From: Bipolaris cookei
Taxonomy: Eukaryota; Ascomycota; Dothideomycetes; Pleosporales; Pleosporaceae
Direction of reading: 5' to 3'
Assembly (NCBI GenBank): GCA_002286855.1
Contig: NRSV01000036.1
Coordinates: 248,001-312,000 of the forward strand
Length of the DNA stretch: 64,000 bases
Within the stretch, counting starts at the first letter, position 1. Each line of letters begins with the position of its first letter. Below the pieces are notes generated by a model. The model saw nothing but the letters and a program-made list of their open reading frames with translations. It made no database searches and was not told the DNA's origin. The position numbers were made by a program, and so were the translations under genes. Shown piece by piece: positions 46,130 through 57,662 of this stretch.

Positions 46130-46710
46130 TCACCCTTCAATCCCCAAATGATCAACTCTCTTCCCCTTGACTTCCCTCTCCTCGGCATTCGCAGCCGCGT
46201 ACGCGCTCCCTTCGGCCCTAGCAATACCACTTGCTTCACCTATACCGCACACACGCATACATTAGTCAACATATACTTCACCTTATCTTACCCAATTACA
46301 AGAGTGAAAAAAAGAAAACGAAACAAAAAAAGAAGGGCAAGGAATAAGGTAAGGAAAGGAAGAGTTAAGTACCTCTATCCCACCTTTCCTCCTCCATAAC
46401 ACTGCCTCGCTTTCCATCCTGCACCGTACTCTTTTTTGACTTGGAACTGAATGCGCCGGAGAGAGCGGCGAAGAGATTGAGGTTTAGACCGGCCTTTTTC
46501 TTCACGTTAGATTGCCTGCTTTCTCTTTCTGTCGTCGTTCTTTTTTGTGGATGACTCAGCGGCATTTTGGCCGAGGTACTGTTGGGTCAAAGGGGAAAGA
46601 CTCACGGATGCATTCGCGCTCGCAGTCCTCTTGTGGACTTGAGTTGCGCTGTCTTGGTGTCGCTGCTGGACTTGGTTTTGATTGCTTTGTTTAGAGAGGG
46701 CTTGGGTCAT
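46130..46710 (-). CDS. small basic protein of unknown function (three exons)
   Basis: Minus strand, proposed exons 46710-46606, 46499-46373 and 46239-46130, 113 residues. The second join is strong: donor GTACTT, branch TGACTAAT, acceptor GTATAG, and the split Gly codon gives RWDRGEASGIARAEGSAYA, ending KRVDHLGIEG-stop. The first join uses a good GTGAGT donor with CTAAC four bases before an AAG acceptor and links NAS to KKAGLNLNLFAALSGAFSSK in frame; it is less sure, because reading through the intron gives VSLSPLTQQYLGQ, which also looks protein-like. The product is polar, Lys/Gln/Ser-rich, with no signal peptide. It resembles small proteins I associate with Pezizomycotina but no function is known to me. 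Confidence 0.55.
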
Positions 46711-47037
46711 TATGCCTGATTCTTATCTTTTTAGGGGGGGAAGACGGTAATATGTTGTTGGATTTATGAGATTTAAAGAACTAGTTTGTCTTGTGTTACA
46801 ATAAAGTACGCTAGGTAGGTAAGTTGCTTTGTATACTGCTCTGGTGGTTGATGGTGGTGAGACGGCGAAGAGCATGACGTCACGCATCGCAAGGGTGTAC
46901 CAGCAGGTTTCGATGCGTGAACGCGTCAAAGGTCTGGAGTAAGCTGCAAGGATGGCTATGTGGGGAGCCTCACTACATGGAAAGATGGGCAGATGGATAC
47001 TTGTAAGGCATATGGGTTTTGTGTTAGTTCAGTATGA
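46711..47037. other. intergenic region
   Basis: 327 bp between two minus-strand genes. It should hold the SWF1 3' UTR and the promoter of the small protein gene. Nothing else is visible. Confidence 0.5.
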
Positions 47038-48326
47038 TTAGTTCACTAGTACCTCTACGATATTGTCCCAAAACCCTAAGTCATATACATTCTCCACTGC
47101 AGCTAGATTCCACACGCGCTCAAAGCTATCTTCTTTAGCCACAGATTTGATGCGACTAGGTAGCAATTTTGGCGCTTGCCCGGTTCGTGTTCGAATGAGA
47201 ATATGCCTGCTCTCTAGAGGCCAGGTGGTAGGCGGTTCCTCGTCATCTGTTGGACTACGGTATTGCTGCATTGTGTCCTCGCGCCGGTGACCGAGAAAGA
47301 CGACACCCTCTGCCATTTCGTCACGCCAATCTGCCCATTTTGAACTCTCGTTTGTTGTCATGCCCGCCCAGATGAGGTAGATGTGGTAGGTGAGGAGACC
47401 CAATGGAAGTGGCCATGTTAGAAGCGCGAGTAGGCCGACTCCGGATCCGCGAATACCACCAACATCCAGGTATATGCTCGTGTACATGAGGAAGTAATGC
47501 ATCTTTCGGTCAAAGTACGCACGCCAGCTCTTAGAGTCCACGCCAATCTTGGGTTTGTATCTATACCAGCCCTCGTACTTTAGGTACTGCTTTAAGACCA
47601 TCGGAGAAAGGGTATAGTAGGCCAGGTATGCTCCATAGGCGATAAGGATACTCGTTGACAGCAAGAGAGCCAAGAACCACTTGTAATTACCCCGGCCTAG
47701 GCAGTTGTTCACCCATATACAATGATGGTCCATTCTCGAAACGCATGTTTTGCATATACTGCAATGTTTGCTCCGTGCAGGCTTCAGGAACTTGCATGTC
47801 CGACACCCGGTGCCAGGGTAGTACAGCACCCTATCGTACGGATAGTGCCGCATCTGCTCGACATGGTTTGCTGCATTGATGTACGTCTGGCTGTTTCTCT
47901 TTGCACTCAGGTACAGAAAAAGGTACGGCTGTGGCAGCATGACAAACGCTAGGAGCTTGTGGTGCAGCTCAATGAGATCCCACACGGCGGGCAGAAACAT
48001 GACGGCGCATGCAGTTATCAGGCCGAGAAAGAAGATGACGACGAGTGGATGCTTGTCGTACATAAGATAGTGGCCCATGCGGGAGCCACCGTCGGTGATG
48101 CGGCCATTTGTGAGAGCGAGGTCGACTCTTCGAAATGTCGAGGGGATATGAATAAGGAAGAGACGGTTGAGGAGGCCAATGGGTGTGTTTCTAGTCTTGT
48201 TAGAGACAGTCTTGTCACTCGCACACAGAGTAGGTACCTAAAAGCTGGCAGCCGTCCGAAAAAGGCTATGAAGGTAACGAGGGACACTGTAACAGTGAAG
48301 ATGATGATTGTGCGAGCGACACTCAT
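47038..48326 (-). CDS. SWF1: DHHC palmitoyltransferase Swf1
   Basis: Minus strand, exons 48326-48238 and 48190-47038, 413 residues. The 47 bp intron (48191-48237; GTACCT, CTAAC, ACTAG) joins FFGRLPAFR to NTPIGLLNRLFLIHIPSTF, matching Swf1 orthologues. Four membrane segments are visible, at the N-terminus, after MYDKHPLVVIFFLGLI, after YKWFLALLLSTSI and at SGVGLLALLTWPLPLG. The catalytic zinc-binding domain is CRTCKFLKPARSKHCSICK, then CVSRMDHHCIWVNNC, with Cys in the DHHC as acyl acceptor. A TTxE-type motif (TTNESSKWADWRDE) follows. Swf1 is an ER enzyme that palmitoylates cysteines next to membrane anchors, such as SNAREs. It is divergent from RAP1, 272 bp between starts. Confidence 0.93.
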
Positions 48327-48598
48327 GATGGGGGAAGGCCAGATTGTAACGGACGTCGCATGACGGAGCAAAGAGGGGAGAAATTCTAAAATTATTGTCG
48401 CATTATCATTACGATGTGTTGTGGTCTACCAAGCCGTGTGTGTGCAAGGCATCGTGGGAATAGGCTGAAGGTACAACGCGGCTGCTGCCGACACCTGACC
48501 CCGCGTGAATCCTCCGTCACATGTGAGCGCGTCTCATCACAGCTCAACTAGTAACGCGTCGACTCACCACCACTTAGCGCAACAGTAACAACCCGACC

Positions 48599-51150
48599 AT
48601 GGCGGCATCTGTTGTGTACAAAGATGTCAAAGAGGGATTCGACTTCGATTCCGGCGGAAACCTATTCGCAGGTAAAAAATTCTGGATCGCGCAGCGCGTG
48701 CCAACGCGCAACCACCTGCTGGATGAGATCAAGGCCAATGGCGGAGAGATTGTGCTGCTGGAGAAGAAGGCCGACTACCTGATTGCCGATCACTTCCGAA
48801 GAGATTGTCCACCGGGCTCGATTTCATACGAGTTTGTCACCAAGTCAATTAAGAATGGAGAACTGTGCGATCCCAAAGACCATCCAGCCGGTCCGCCGTT
48901 GGGCGAGGCGCGAGAACCGGGAGCCATCCACCAGCCTGCCAAGAGCACGAGGACGCCATTCACAGCAGAAGAAGACAGGTTACTCTACAAATGGGCACAA
49001 GACGCTGAGTCAAACGGGAGTCCTGTGAGCGGGAACGAGATATACAAACAGTTGGAGAAGAAGGTACGCGCGAGCAACAAGTCTGGCACGAGTACGTTTG
49101 CTAAACCAAGACAGTACCCACAACACACATGGCAATCATGGCGCGACCGCTATCTCAAGCAACTCCGAAACCGTCCTCCGTCTGCCTTCAGCTTGCCCGA
49201 CAATGCTCCTCCGTCTCCCTCGTCCGACCAATCCAATAAACGTACGCCTCCAGCTTCATCGTCTTCCAAACCCACAAAAACACACACATCTAAACAGGCG
49301 CAGGAACCAACTGAGAAGAAACCTAGTGCCAAAAAAGATATCAACGCAAAAAATGACTATAGCGTAAATGAGCTGGAAGTACTGTTTACTGCGGATGATT
49401 GGCTAGAGCTCTACGCCTTTGCGGATTTAATCAACAGCCTAGAAATGAGCGACGAGTATGATCCGGCATGGGAAAAATGGGCAGAGGAGCAGGGCAATCA
49501 AACTGCTATGCAATGGCGGCAGTACTTTGAAAAGGTGGTTCGTCCACAATGGCTCATCGATCCAGTGTCAAAAAGGGAAAAGATCAAGAGACAAGTCGAG
49601 AAGCAGCATGATGAAGACAACCACAGTCAGAGTCAGCCAATCAGTCAACCGTTTCCTCAATTGATCAAACCAGAAGAAGAAGCTGCACAACCCACAGTTC
49701 CAGTAGAGGGCGATACGCCAGTACACACACCAGGTTTTAACGACGAACGCTTCGAAAAATTGATTAGTAACGAACATAACAACAAAGTCCCATCAGCCTA
49801 CAAGTTCTTTGCCCGCGAGAAGAAGCAGGAAACTTTGAACGCACATCCTGGTAGGGGTTATGGTAAATGTCTATGGATCCGTTGTTGATGCAATCATCAC
49901 TGACATACATATTAGCTGCACTACACATCGTCTTAATAAACCAGTGGTCCTCGCTCTCGACAGAAGAGAAAGCACCATATCTGGCTATGGATAAAAAAGC
50001 TACTGCGCACGCCTCGGAAGAGTCCGAAAACTCTACCAAAACAGCACAAGCGCCTAAGAGACCGCCATCTTCAAAAGCTCAACACGAGTCCCCCAAATTC
50101 CATGTTGAAAAACACAACCAGTTCATAAAACGATCACGAAAAGATGATGAGATAGAAGAGCAGGATGAAGAGATTGAGTCACCTCGACCTATCAAACGAC
50201 GGAAAAGCGGAAGTGCAATGCCTACCAATAACAATACATTAGAGATGCCAACCGAAAAGACTGGCACCCAGCAGCAGCCACTGGAGATTTCATCCTCTGC
50301 AAACTCGCAGGACACAATTCAGTCAGAGCCCATCAAGGAGCAGGCTAGGCCAGATATATCCGACTCTGTAGAAGACGAAGAGGCTACCATGGTCGAGCTG
50401 GATAGCCAGAGTGCAGAAAAGGAGGTGGAGAGCATCAAGTCCGACGAGTTTCTAGATGTAGATCATATGCGCCAACTACCAGGTTACGAAACAGGTTCAG
50501 AAGATGATCTACGTTCAAACACGCCAACACCACGAGCCACGCGCCAGAGAGGGTCAAATTTCGATACTCAGGCGATTCTATCCTCACCCATCCAAGATGG
50601 GTTTCCGCGCTCATTCGGCCTTGCCCTAGAAGCGAATTACCAACAGGAGCTGTTGTTTTCGTCACCTCAGCTGCCAGAATCCGATGCGTCCACCACACAA
50701 TCCATGGAAGAGTTTCGCCACTCCCTCCAGGGAGATGACGCTGGTGAAGCCACCTTCTCTCAATATCCACCCCAACCTCTCCGCTTGTCCTCTTCTCCTG
50801 CACTTTCCACAACCTCTACTAGTTCAGGCGACCCTGATCCACCCCTCAACGCTGAAGAAATCGACGAATTCTATGACGAGCAAAATGCTCAAGGGTTTTC
50901 CAATGATTTCATCAATGCAGCGCTCAAGCGTACGGGCTTACGTCCCGAGCTTGCTGTCAAAGTGCTCGATGCGTGGAAGCAGAGTAAGCCTCTTCCCAAC
51001 GAAAGGGGTATATGGAGCAAAGAGAACGATACGGCTGTAGAGAGCGGAGACGGTTATGAGTTAGCTAAGCTGGCAAGAAAGCATACAGTCGACGGCTGGG
51101 GTGGGGTTACAGAGCGTCTAGTATTTTTGGAGGGATATCGAAATCGATGA
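48599..51150 (+). CDS. RAP1: telomere-binding protein Rap1 (BRCT, Myb, HMG-like, RCT)
   Basis: Two exons, 48599-49850 and 49916-51150, encode 828 residues. The 65 bp intron (GTAGGG donor, CTGAC branch, ATTAG) splits the Ala codon in NAHPA/ALHIVLINQW. Domains in order: BRCT at about 20-95 (FAGKKFWIAQRVPTRNHLLD); Rap1 Myb at about 119-200 (FTAEEDRLLYKWAQDAES; TWQSWRDRYLKQL); a second Myb-like/helical segment at about 255-325 (LFTADDWLELYAFADLINSL); an HMG-box-like segment at about 396-450 (PSAYKFFAREKKQE; WSSLSTEEKAPYLAMDKK); an acidic linker; and the Rap1 C-terminal domain at about 725-828. Rap1 acts in telomere protection and silencing. The HMG-like segment is not something I expect in the textbook domain set. 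Confidence 0.88.
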
Positions 51151-51414
51151 AGAGTGGATTTCACAGCAGGATTGTAATTCTCTGAGTAGTGCATTTCTTC
51201 ACTTCATCTTGGAAGCTGCGGTGCATGAGCACCTTTCTATACATGCTTTCTGTGTTTCAGCTGCAGACACAAGCGTCTACATACATGACTGGATAATCAT
51301 GTGACTTGGCGAAAGCGCTAGTGCTGCACTAAATTATAGACGCGTCCCCCGCATCCGCGTCACCTTTTCGTACGGATCAAAGCGTTTTCTGTTTATTATT
51401 CTGAACAATTCCAT
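51151..51414. other. RAP1/MMS21 spacer
   Basis: 264 bp between tandem genes, holding the RAP1 3' flank and the MMS21 promoter. No gene. Confidence 0.5.
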
Positions 51415-52775
51415 ATGTTATCTCATAACAGACAATCGACGGTCCGACGAACTGCCAGCCGCCATTCCGGAGTGTCTACCCCAAGCCGCAATGTTGCTGC
51501 AGACACGCTCCCACCGTACAAGAAGCCGTCCTACCCTCTTGATACCGAGGCGACCCGCGCCTTGCGCGAACTGCAGGGCCGCAGTTTAAACGATGTCAAA
51601 AGACACAGCAAGCAGGCTGCTGGCGCCATCACTGCCAGTGCTGAGAATCTCAACGATACTCTGCGCGATTATGCCGAATACATAGCGCGACGGAAGAAGA
51701 AGTGGGATGCGGGCAAAAACCTGGAGGATAGAGACGTGGAAGAGCGCGACATGGAGGAATTGAAACTGAAGGTTGAAGAAGCCACTGCGAAGCTAGAAGA
51801 AAGCATGCGTGCAGTCATCGACTCCGGTGTTGCGGCGCAGAGAATTGATGATACGCTTGACTGGCTTAGAACCCATGCACCTATAACGTTAGAAGAAGAA
51901 TACCGCACCCAGATGACGCAGCGAGAAACACAGCGACAATCACAAATCCAAACAGGCACTCAGCGGCGTACCCGAAACATCGATGGAGATGGAGACACTG
52001 AGATGGATGAAGGCCCTACGCCCGGCCCGACCCCTATTGATGGATCTCGGATAGCTCTCACCGGTGCAAGCGAATTGTTTGTCTCGCGTGTGCAACACGA
52101 AAAAGATACCTATACATCACTTTCCCTCACAACACGCTATGCCCGCAATAACGAATACCGCGACTTCAAGCGAATAGTGCATGATGCAAAGTACGGGGAC
52201 AATGGTCCTGTCTTGGGCCACGAAGACACTTGGTTCACCGAGACTGGATCACTAGCGCCAGGCATCACCGACAGCACACAGCGCGGTGATTTCGACGACG
52301 ATGATGACATTGTCGTAGACCGAGCTACTATCAGCACGCGATGTCCAATCACGTACCAGCAGTTCAAAGAGCCTTACTCAAGCAACAAGTGTCCGCATAC
52401 TTTTGAAAAGAATGCAATTCTCGAGATGATTCGGCGAGGTCCTCACAGAATTGGGCAACAAAAAGCAGTTGACTGTCCGGTCACCGGATGTAACCAGGTA
52501 AGCATGGCTTCTTCCGTTTCGTTTGATTATTGAGTGCCACCTGGGTGACTGTTTATGCTGAAAATTGTGGCCAGATGCTCACGGAGACCGATGTGCATTC
52601 GAACAAAGTCCTCATCCGCAAGATCAGGCGCATGCAGGAAGCTGAGCTTGCAGAAGCCGAAGAAAGTTCCGAAGATGAGATGCAAGCGCCTAGTTCGGAC
52701 AAGCAATCTCAGCCAGTCCCGTCAGGTAGTGCCGGAGACCGAGGTAATGCTAGCCACGGAGAACTGTCAGCTTGA
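51415..52775 (+). CDS. MMS21: SUMO E3 ligase Mms21/Nse2 (SP-RING)
   Basis: Two exons, 51415-52497 and 52575-52775, give 427 residues. The N-terminal half is helical and charged (SLNDVKRHSKQAAGAITASA, then a KKKWD...EELKLKVEEATAKLEESM coiled coil), the part that binds Smc5 in yeast. The SP-RING is CPITYQQFKEPYSSNKCPHT, then FEKNAILEMIRRG and CPVTGCNQ, continued after the intron as MLTETDVHSNKVLIRKIRR. The 77 bp intron runs GTAAGC to GGCCAG in phase 0. Mms21 is the SUMO ligase of the Smc5/6 complex, needed for DNA repair and replication-fork stability. The acidic-Ser C-terminus (EESSEDEMQAPSSDK) may be a SUMO-interacting or phosphorylated tail, which is inference. Confidence 0.9.
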
Positions 52776-54696
52776 GGCTCAGACGGGAGGACGCACTGAT
52801 ACCCGCAGATCTATGATGGATAATCCGTAAAATGCATGAGGCGTTGAGATTGTGAAGTTGCTGCCCAAGTCCAGCGCCATACTACTTGCCGATAAATGTC
52901 AAGTCTTTTTCTCGTACAGCGATATCATGCCAATAAAGTTGTCGCAAACCTTCGCGAAGATGTTACTTCTTCAGACAACCCCATGTTGTTACATCCTCGG
53001 CTTATCCGACTGCTTTCCCGGATAAACAAAATGACTTTTCCTTTTGTTGACGGACTTGGGCTCGGAAAATCGTGCAGCTAGACATCAATGAAAGACCCAC
53101 CGTGGTTTCGATCGGGAGCCAGTGAAATTTCGATGCTTATCGTCAGAAGCAAATGTCTACGGCCGCGGATACCTCTCGGGTACGTTAGAGCGCACATCCA
53201 CAGCCGCGCAGGAATCACTTTTTGTTCGAACGCCTCACAAGCACGGAAAAGACCCTGCGTCTAACCAAAACCTGCGTGACCCTTTTGCTCCAAGCAGATG
53301 CGCAAAAGGCAGTATATCAATGAGTACTCGAGGCAGCCTAAAAGCACTGTGCATGCCATGCGCGGGTGGTAAGAACGATGCACGGTTGTCGTTCGCGATT
53401 GTCGAAAAGGCGATTAGGGTGCAGAAAAGCACGCTGAGGTCACATTGCCTACAACTAGGAGTAGGACCTGACATGAAGCTTATGTACAGTGATGTACTGC
53501 TACAGGTGATCATTGGCACGTGACAGCGCATGTTTACGACGGATGGGTTGGTCGAAGGTGGCTGCTGCGACAGACGTCATTGCTCGTGATTATGTACAGC
53601 ATTAGCAGCGGTTCCGCACACGGGGCAACGGAGAGACATTGGAGGATGGCGTGCCTGAAGATCGGACTGAACCCTTTGACCCGGAGACAGGCATAGGTCC
53701 CCGAAAGCAACCATCAGAGAGTCGGACAAGAGGTTGGGTCCGACACGCGACACAAGCGCCTCCAGCTTTTGCTGCTCCGCCATGGCGTTGAAGCGTGTGA
53801 GGCAACCATGGCATCAGAGCACAGGTAACCCGTCAGGCTTGATTGGACGGTCAGCGATGGAAATGCGCATAACATCAGCTCTCCATATCAGTGGCTCGCT
53901 GGGTAGCATGGTGATGCGGGGAAAGGCCGTTCAACCCCTCAATTCATGGCACCAGTGGACTGACTTGTTGACAATATGTAGATAATCATACTATTTCTGA
54001 CACCTTGACTTCTTCACTGAACATTTAGCCTTGTTTTTCTTCCTCCCATTCTCGGCTCTTACAGTTGCAACATTGTTGAAGCTCTGAAGCCAGCTGTCGA
54101 ACGCACGTACGCCATAACACGCATCCACTACGAAGCCTGTCCGACCAACACCCCACTCGTCTCCTACTCGGACCGGGACATCCACCTCCGCACAGACTCC
54201 ATAGCACGAGGTACGCCCCAACACCCTTCTTTCTTATTCACCGACATGTTGTGCCCCTACGTGACGGCGCGGGTATGATCGGAAAGAGGAGGGCCACTGC
54301 ACACGGAGACGTTTTCCGTCATAAGCCCACTTTGAATGTTTACTGTGCGTCGGGCGCAAACTGTACATCCATGTCATAGCAGGCTAGCCTTGACAATGTC
54401 CACGGCCGCGGCGCATATCGTCTGGAACCTGTATCGCAACATGAGTCTCTTGCAGTGGCTTGGAGCCACAGGCGCGCGTCATGTCGTAGTTTCATCGTCG
54501 CTGGGCATATAGAGTTAAGATGGCGGTCTCCTTCGTCAACTTTTCCAACTTCAGTCCTCTCCTATATTGCTTTCCCCGTTTGATCATTCCAGCATAGCGC
54601 AGCGTTATACCCAACAGCACTATCCCTTTATATCATTACCCCATTCACACGAAAAATCCTTGGAATTAGGACTACGTGTTGTTGCTGACGCCTGCA
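52776..54696. other. 1.9 kb intergenic region, no clear gene
   Basis: No supportable gene. Frames at 53122-53523 (+), 53235-53531 (-) and 53991-54224 (-) lack ATG starts or domains. An open stretch of about 87 codons without ATG at 54020-54280 (+) has coding-like composition and splice-like ends, and could be an exon of an unresolved or decayed gene. The last 150 bp before 54697 is the carrier gene promoter. Confidence 0.4.
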
Positions 54697-55810
54697 ATGT
54701 CAACTACAACAGCCACCACCCATACCTTTAAGATGCCTGCTGCCCGCGCCCTCGAAAACGCAAAGCAATCTTCAGAATCAGTCCTCAGCGACGCATCCTC
54801 CGCTATGTCCAAAGCAGCCGAGAACCCCAGGAAGGCGACTTCAGATTTTCTCCACACACCTTTTATGCGTGCAGCACTACCGTTTGTAAACGGAGGCATC
54901 GCAGGCATGACCGCTACGACAGTCATCCAGCCCGTCGACATGGTCAAAGTGCGTCTCCAACTCGCCGGCGAAGGTGTCAAAACCGGACCCAAGCCCACAC
55001 CCATCAGCGTCCTCCGGAATATCGTTGCACAGGGCAAAGTGCTAGATCTCTACACGGGACTCAGCGCCGGCATCTTACGCCAAGCCGTGTACACCACCGC
55101 CCGGCTCGGCTTCTTCGATACCTTCATGAAGACACTAAGTGCACGGGCAAAAGAAAACGGCACTTCAATCGGCTTCAAGGAGCGCGCAGGCGCTGGTCTC
55201 GCCGCAGGCGGTCTCGCCGCCATCGTCGGCAACCCCGCGGACCTGGCCCTCATCCGCATGCAATCTGACGGCCTTAAACCTGCCGCCCAGCGCGCAAACT
55301 ACACATCGGTCATTGACGCTCTTGTGCGAATAAGCAAGGCCGAAGGCGTAACCCGCCTCTGGGCCGGCAGCTACCCGACCGTCGTGCGCGCCATGGCGCT
55401 CAACTTTGGACAGCTTGCCTTCTTCTCCGAAGCAAAGCAACAGCTGCAACACACGAGTTTGTCGAGCCGCTCACAGACGCTGACGGCTAGCGCTATTGCA
55501 GGTTTCTTCGCTAGTTTCCTTTCCCTCCCCTTTGACTTCATGAAGACACGCCTTCAGAAGCAGACGCGTGCGCCGGATGGAACGCTCCCGTACAAGGGCA
55601 TGTTTGACTGTTTTAAGAAGGTGGCCAAGGAAGAGGGGCTGCTGAGGTTCTATCGTGGCTTTGGAACGTATTATGTTCGCATTGCGCCGCATGCGTAAGT
55701 TTTTATTCTCCTTACTACCACCTTTTACTCTTAAATATCCGACTAACATAATGCCCATTAGTATGGTCACTCTCATCGTCGCTGATTACCTCGGTTTCAT
55801 CACCAAATAA
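54697..55810 (+). CDS. mitochondrial 2-oxoglutarate/malate carrier (SLC25A11 type)
   Basis: Two exons, 54697-55694 and 55762-55810, encode 348 residues. Three Solcar repeats carry the carrier signatures QPVDMVKVRLQ, NPADLALIRMQ and LPFDFMKTRLQ. Together with FVNGGIAGMTATTVIQ and LYTGLSAGILRQAVYTTARL they fit the oxoglutarate carrier (OGC) best, with dicarboxylate carrier as the alternative. It exchanges dicarboxylates across the inner mitochondrial membrane. A 50-residue N-terminal extension (about 1-55) is unusual for the family and partly depends on the start; an ATG at 54733 would give a shorter form. The 67 bp intron near the 3' end (GTAAGT to CATTAG) leaves a 49 nt last exon encoding MVTLIVADYLGFITK. 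Confidence 0.87.
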
Positions 55811-56391
55811 GATTCCTACACCTTTCTTTTTTCCCTTTCGTCCTCTCCATCGCCCCACGCCACGGGAGATTTATATCAGCTTTCTCTTCACGACTTCGAA
55901 TATCCCACGGAGGGTCTTTCAGTCCACGTGTATACAGGAACCTATAATCGGTTCGTTTGGCGTTTTCCCATTTTTCCCCTTTGATCTCAGGGCCGTGGGG
56001 GAGAGAGGGAGACAGAAACAGGCTTGTTCGTCTCTCCAATCAGCGGGCGTTTTTTGTTGATTTCCGTCGTTCTTCCGGATTCATGGCCATGTTTTTTTCT
56101 CGTTGGGATTATGTATGTGCGTATGACACCCATTTTGTTCAATCAAAAACCCAATCTGGAATTATTGCTGTGTTGTGTGAAGCGCTTTGGGTTCTGTTTG
56201 TGGGGAATATCGCTAACCATGGCACATTCCTCCAACATGATTGAGGTATACAAATAGATAGACCAAGGAAAGCTTGTCATTCACACTCATTCAATACTTC
56301 ATTCCTGCTAGGTATATCGCTATGAATCGCCTCCACCCATTGACAAACCCTCCTGATAAACCATCGTCATTGTCTGTGCAAAGCCACTTTC
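55811..56391. other. convergent intergenic region
   Basis: 581 bp between the ends of the carrier and capping-protein genes. No gene is supported. Confidence 0.5.
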
Positions 56392-57332
56392 TCACCTCCT
56401 TCCACCACCAATATCTTGACCCAACCTATACCCGCTAATCTTCTCCCACTCAATCTTCTGCCTGGTAATCGGCAGCTGTCTCCTCAGCGACTTGAACGCG
56501 CCCTCACTCAAACTAGCAAACGCCTTATTCAAATCTTCCTGATACTTCTTCTCCTCAGCCGCAATCTTCCTCACGACCTCGGGTCCGCTGGCGCCGCTAG
56601 CATTAACGCTGACCTCCTTGGTGGTAAGCAGTCGCACGTTTCCGTCTTCGTAGTAGTGCACGTCGACTTTTATGCTGCCTGTGATGTTGCCCGAAGACGA
56701 GTCGTAGATGTATGAGCTGCGCCAGCGGCCGTTCCAGTAGTTTGTGGGCGAGTACTTGTTCGCGACGGTGATGATGGCGAAGTTGGAGGACGAAGGGATC
56801 GGGTACACGCCATGCGAGGACTTGGGGTAGTGTTCTGCGGCGTGTGTGCTCAGGGCTTTGTTAAGGCTCTTGCTAAGGTGGGGGGTTAGCATACTGCCAT
56901 CTCTTTGAGTACTAGGGCCTGAAGATGCGAAGATAGACGTACAGAAGGTCGTCATTGGAAGTTTCCACAACATAGCTCTGCACGGCGCTTGCCTTGCCAG
57001 TGACATGGTCGAAATCAAACGAGCTCTGCGTGTCAATGTCGTAGTACCTGCCGTCGCCCAGCGAGTTGTACTGGCTGACTAGGACCTCAGTACTGCCGCC
57101 AGGGAGTTTGGTCGTAGAGAATTGCTCTTCATTGTACTTTTGGAATGCGGGAGAGAGCTCGTTCTGTACAGAATCGTCACCGAGGATTGACTTGATTGCT
57201 TTGGTGACATCCGCGAGCTATATTGCTGGTCAGTCGGCGCCGTAGCACGAACAATATGCAGTGCCAAAGGGAATTTACCTCACCCGGCGGTGCGCTGTCG
57301 ATAAAAGAAGAGAGGGCTGCTGTTCGTGACAT
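56392..57332 (-). CDS. CAP1: F-actin-capping protein subunit alpha
   Basis: Minus strand, exons 57332-57279, 57217-56943 and 56872-56392, 269 residues, the normal family length. Exon 1 codes MSRTAALSSFIDSAPPGE. Intron 1 (GTAAAT to ATATAG, 61 bp) joins it to LADVTKAIKSILGDDSVQNE, and intron 2 (GTACGT to CCTTAG, 70 bp) joins SNDDLL to KSLNKALSTHAAEHYPKSSH. Family motifs include NELSPAFQKYNEEQF, YYDIDTQSSFDFDHVTGKAS, YWNGRWRSSYIYD and GSIKVDVHYYEDGNVRL. The C-terminal helix (LRRQLPITRQKIEWEKISGY) is the actin-binding tentacle. With the beta subunit it caps barbed ends of actin filaments at cortical patches. Confidence 0.93.
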
Positions 57333-57662
57333 TTTTGCGGTTGTTTGGTGCAGCAATTGCTTGTTGCGTTGGCACAGTTGCGGGCGCACGTCGAGGGCGG
57401 AGGAGCCCAGCGGGGCGGGGTCCAGCGGGAGTGCAGGGGCCACCCCTCATTCCGCGTACACGCAGAACAGACACAGAACCCAGAATGCGACAGACGCTTG
57501 GTGATAGTATGAAGGATGATAAATGGGTATCTATTCAACAAATACCTATGCAGGAATGAACTAGTCGTGTACGTTCAATCCCTATTGCCCTCAACACCGT
57601 GCCAGAAATAAAACCCATACCTCGTACTTCCCGCAGTTGGTAAAACACATCATTTTGCGCAC
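57333..57662. other. intergenic region
   Basis: 330 bp between two minus-strand genes. The part next to 57332 is the capping-protein promoter. Nothing else is visible. Confidence 0.5.

Noticed and set aside
53122..53523. 133-codon open frame in the gap after MMS21
   Set aside because: It starts with GTG rather than ATG, overlaps an equally long antisense frame, and shows no domain.
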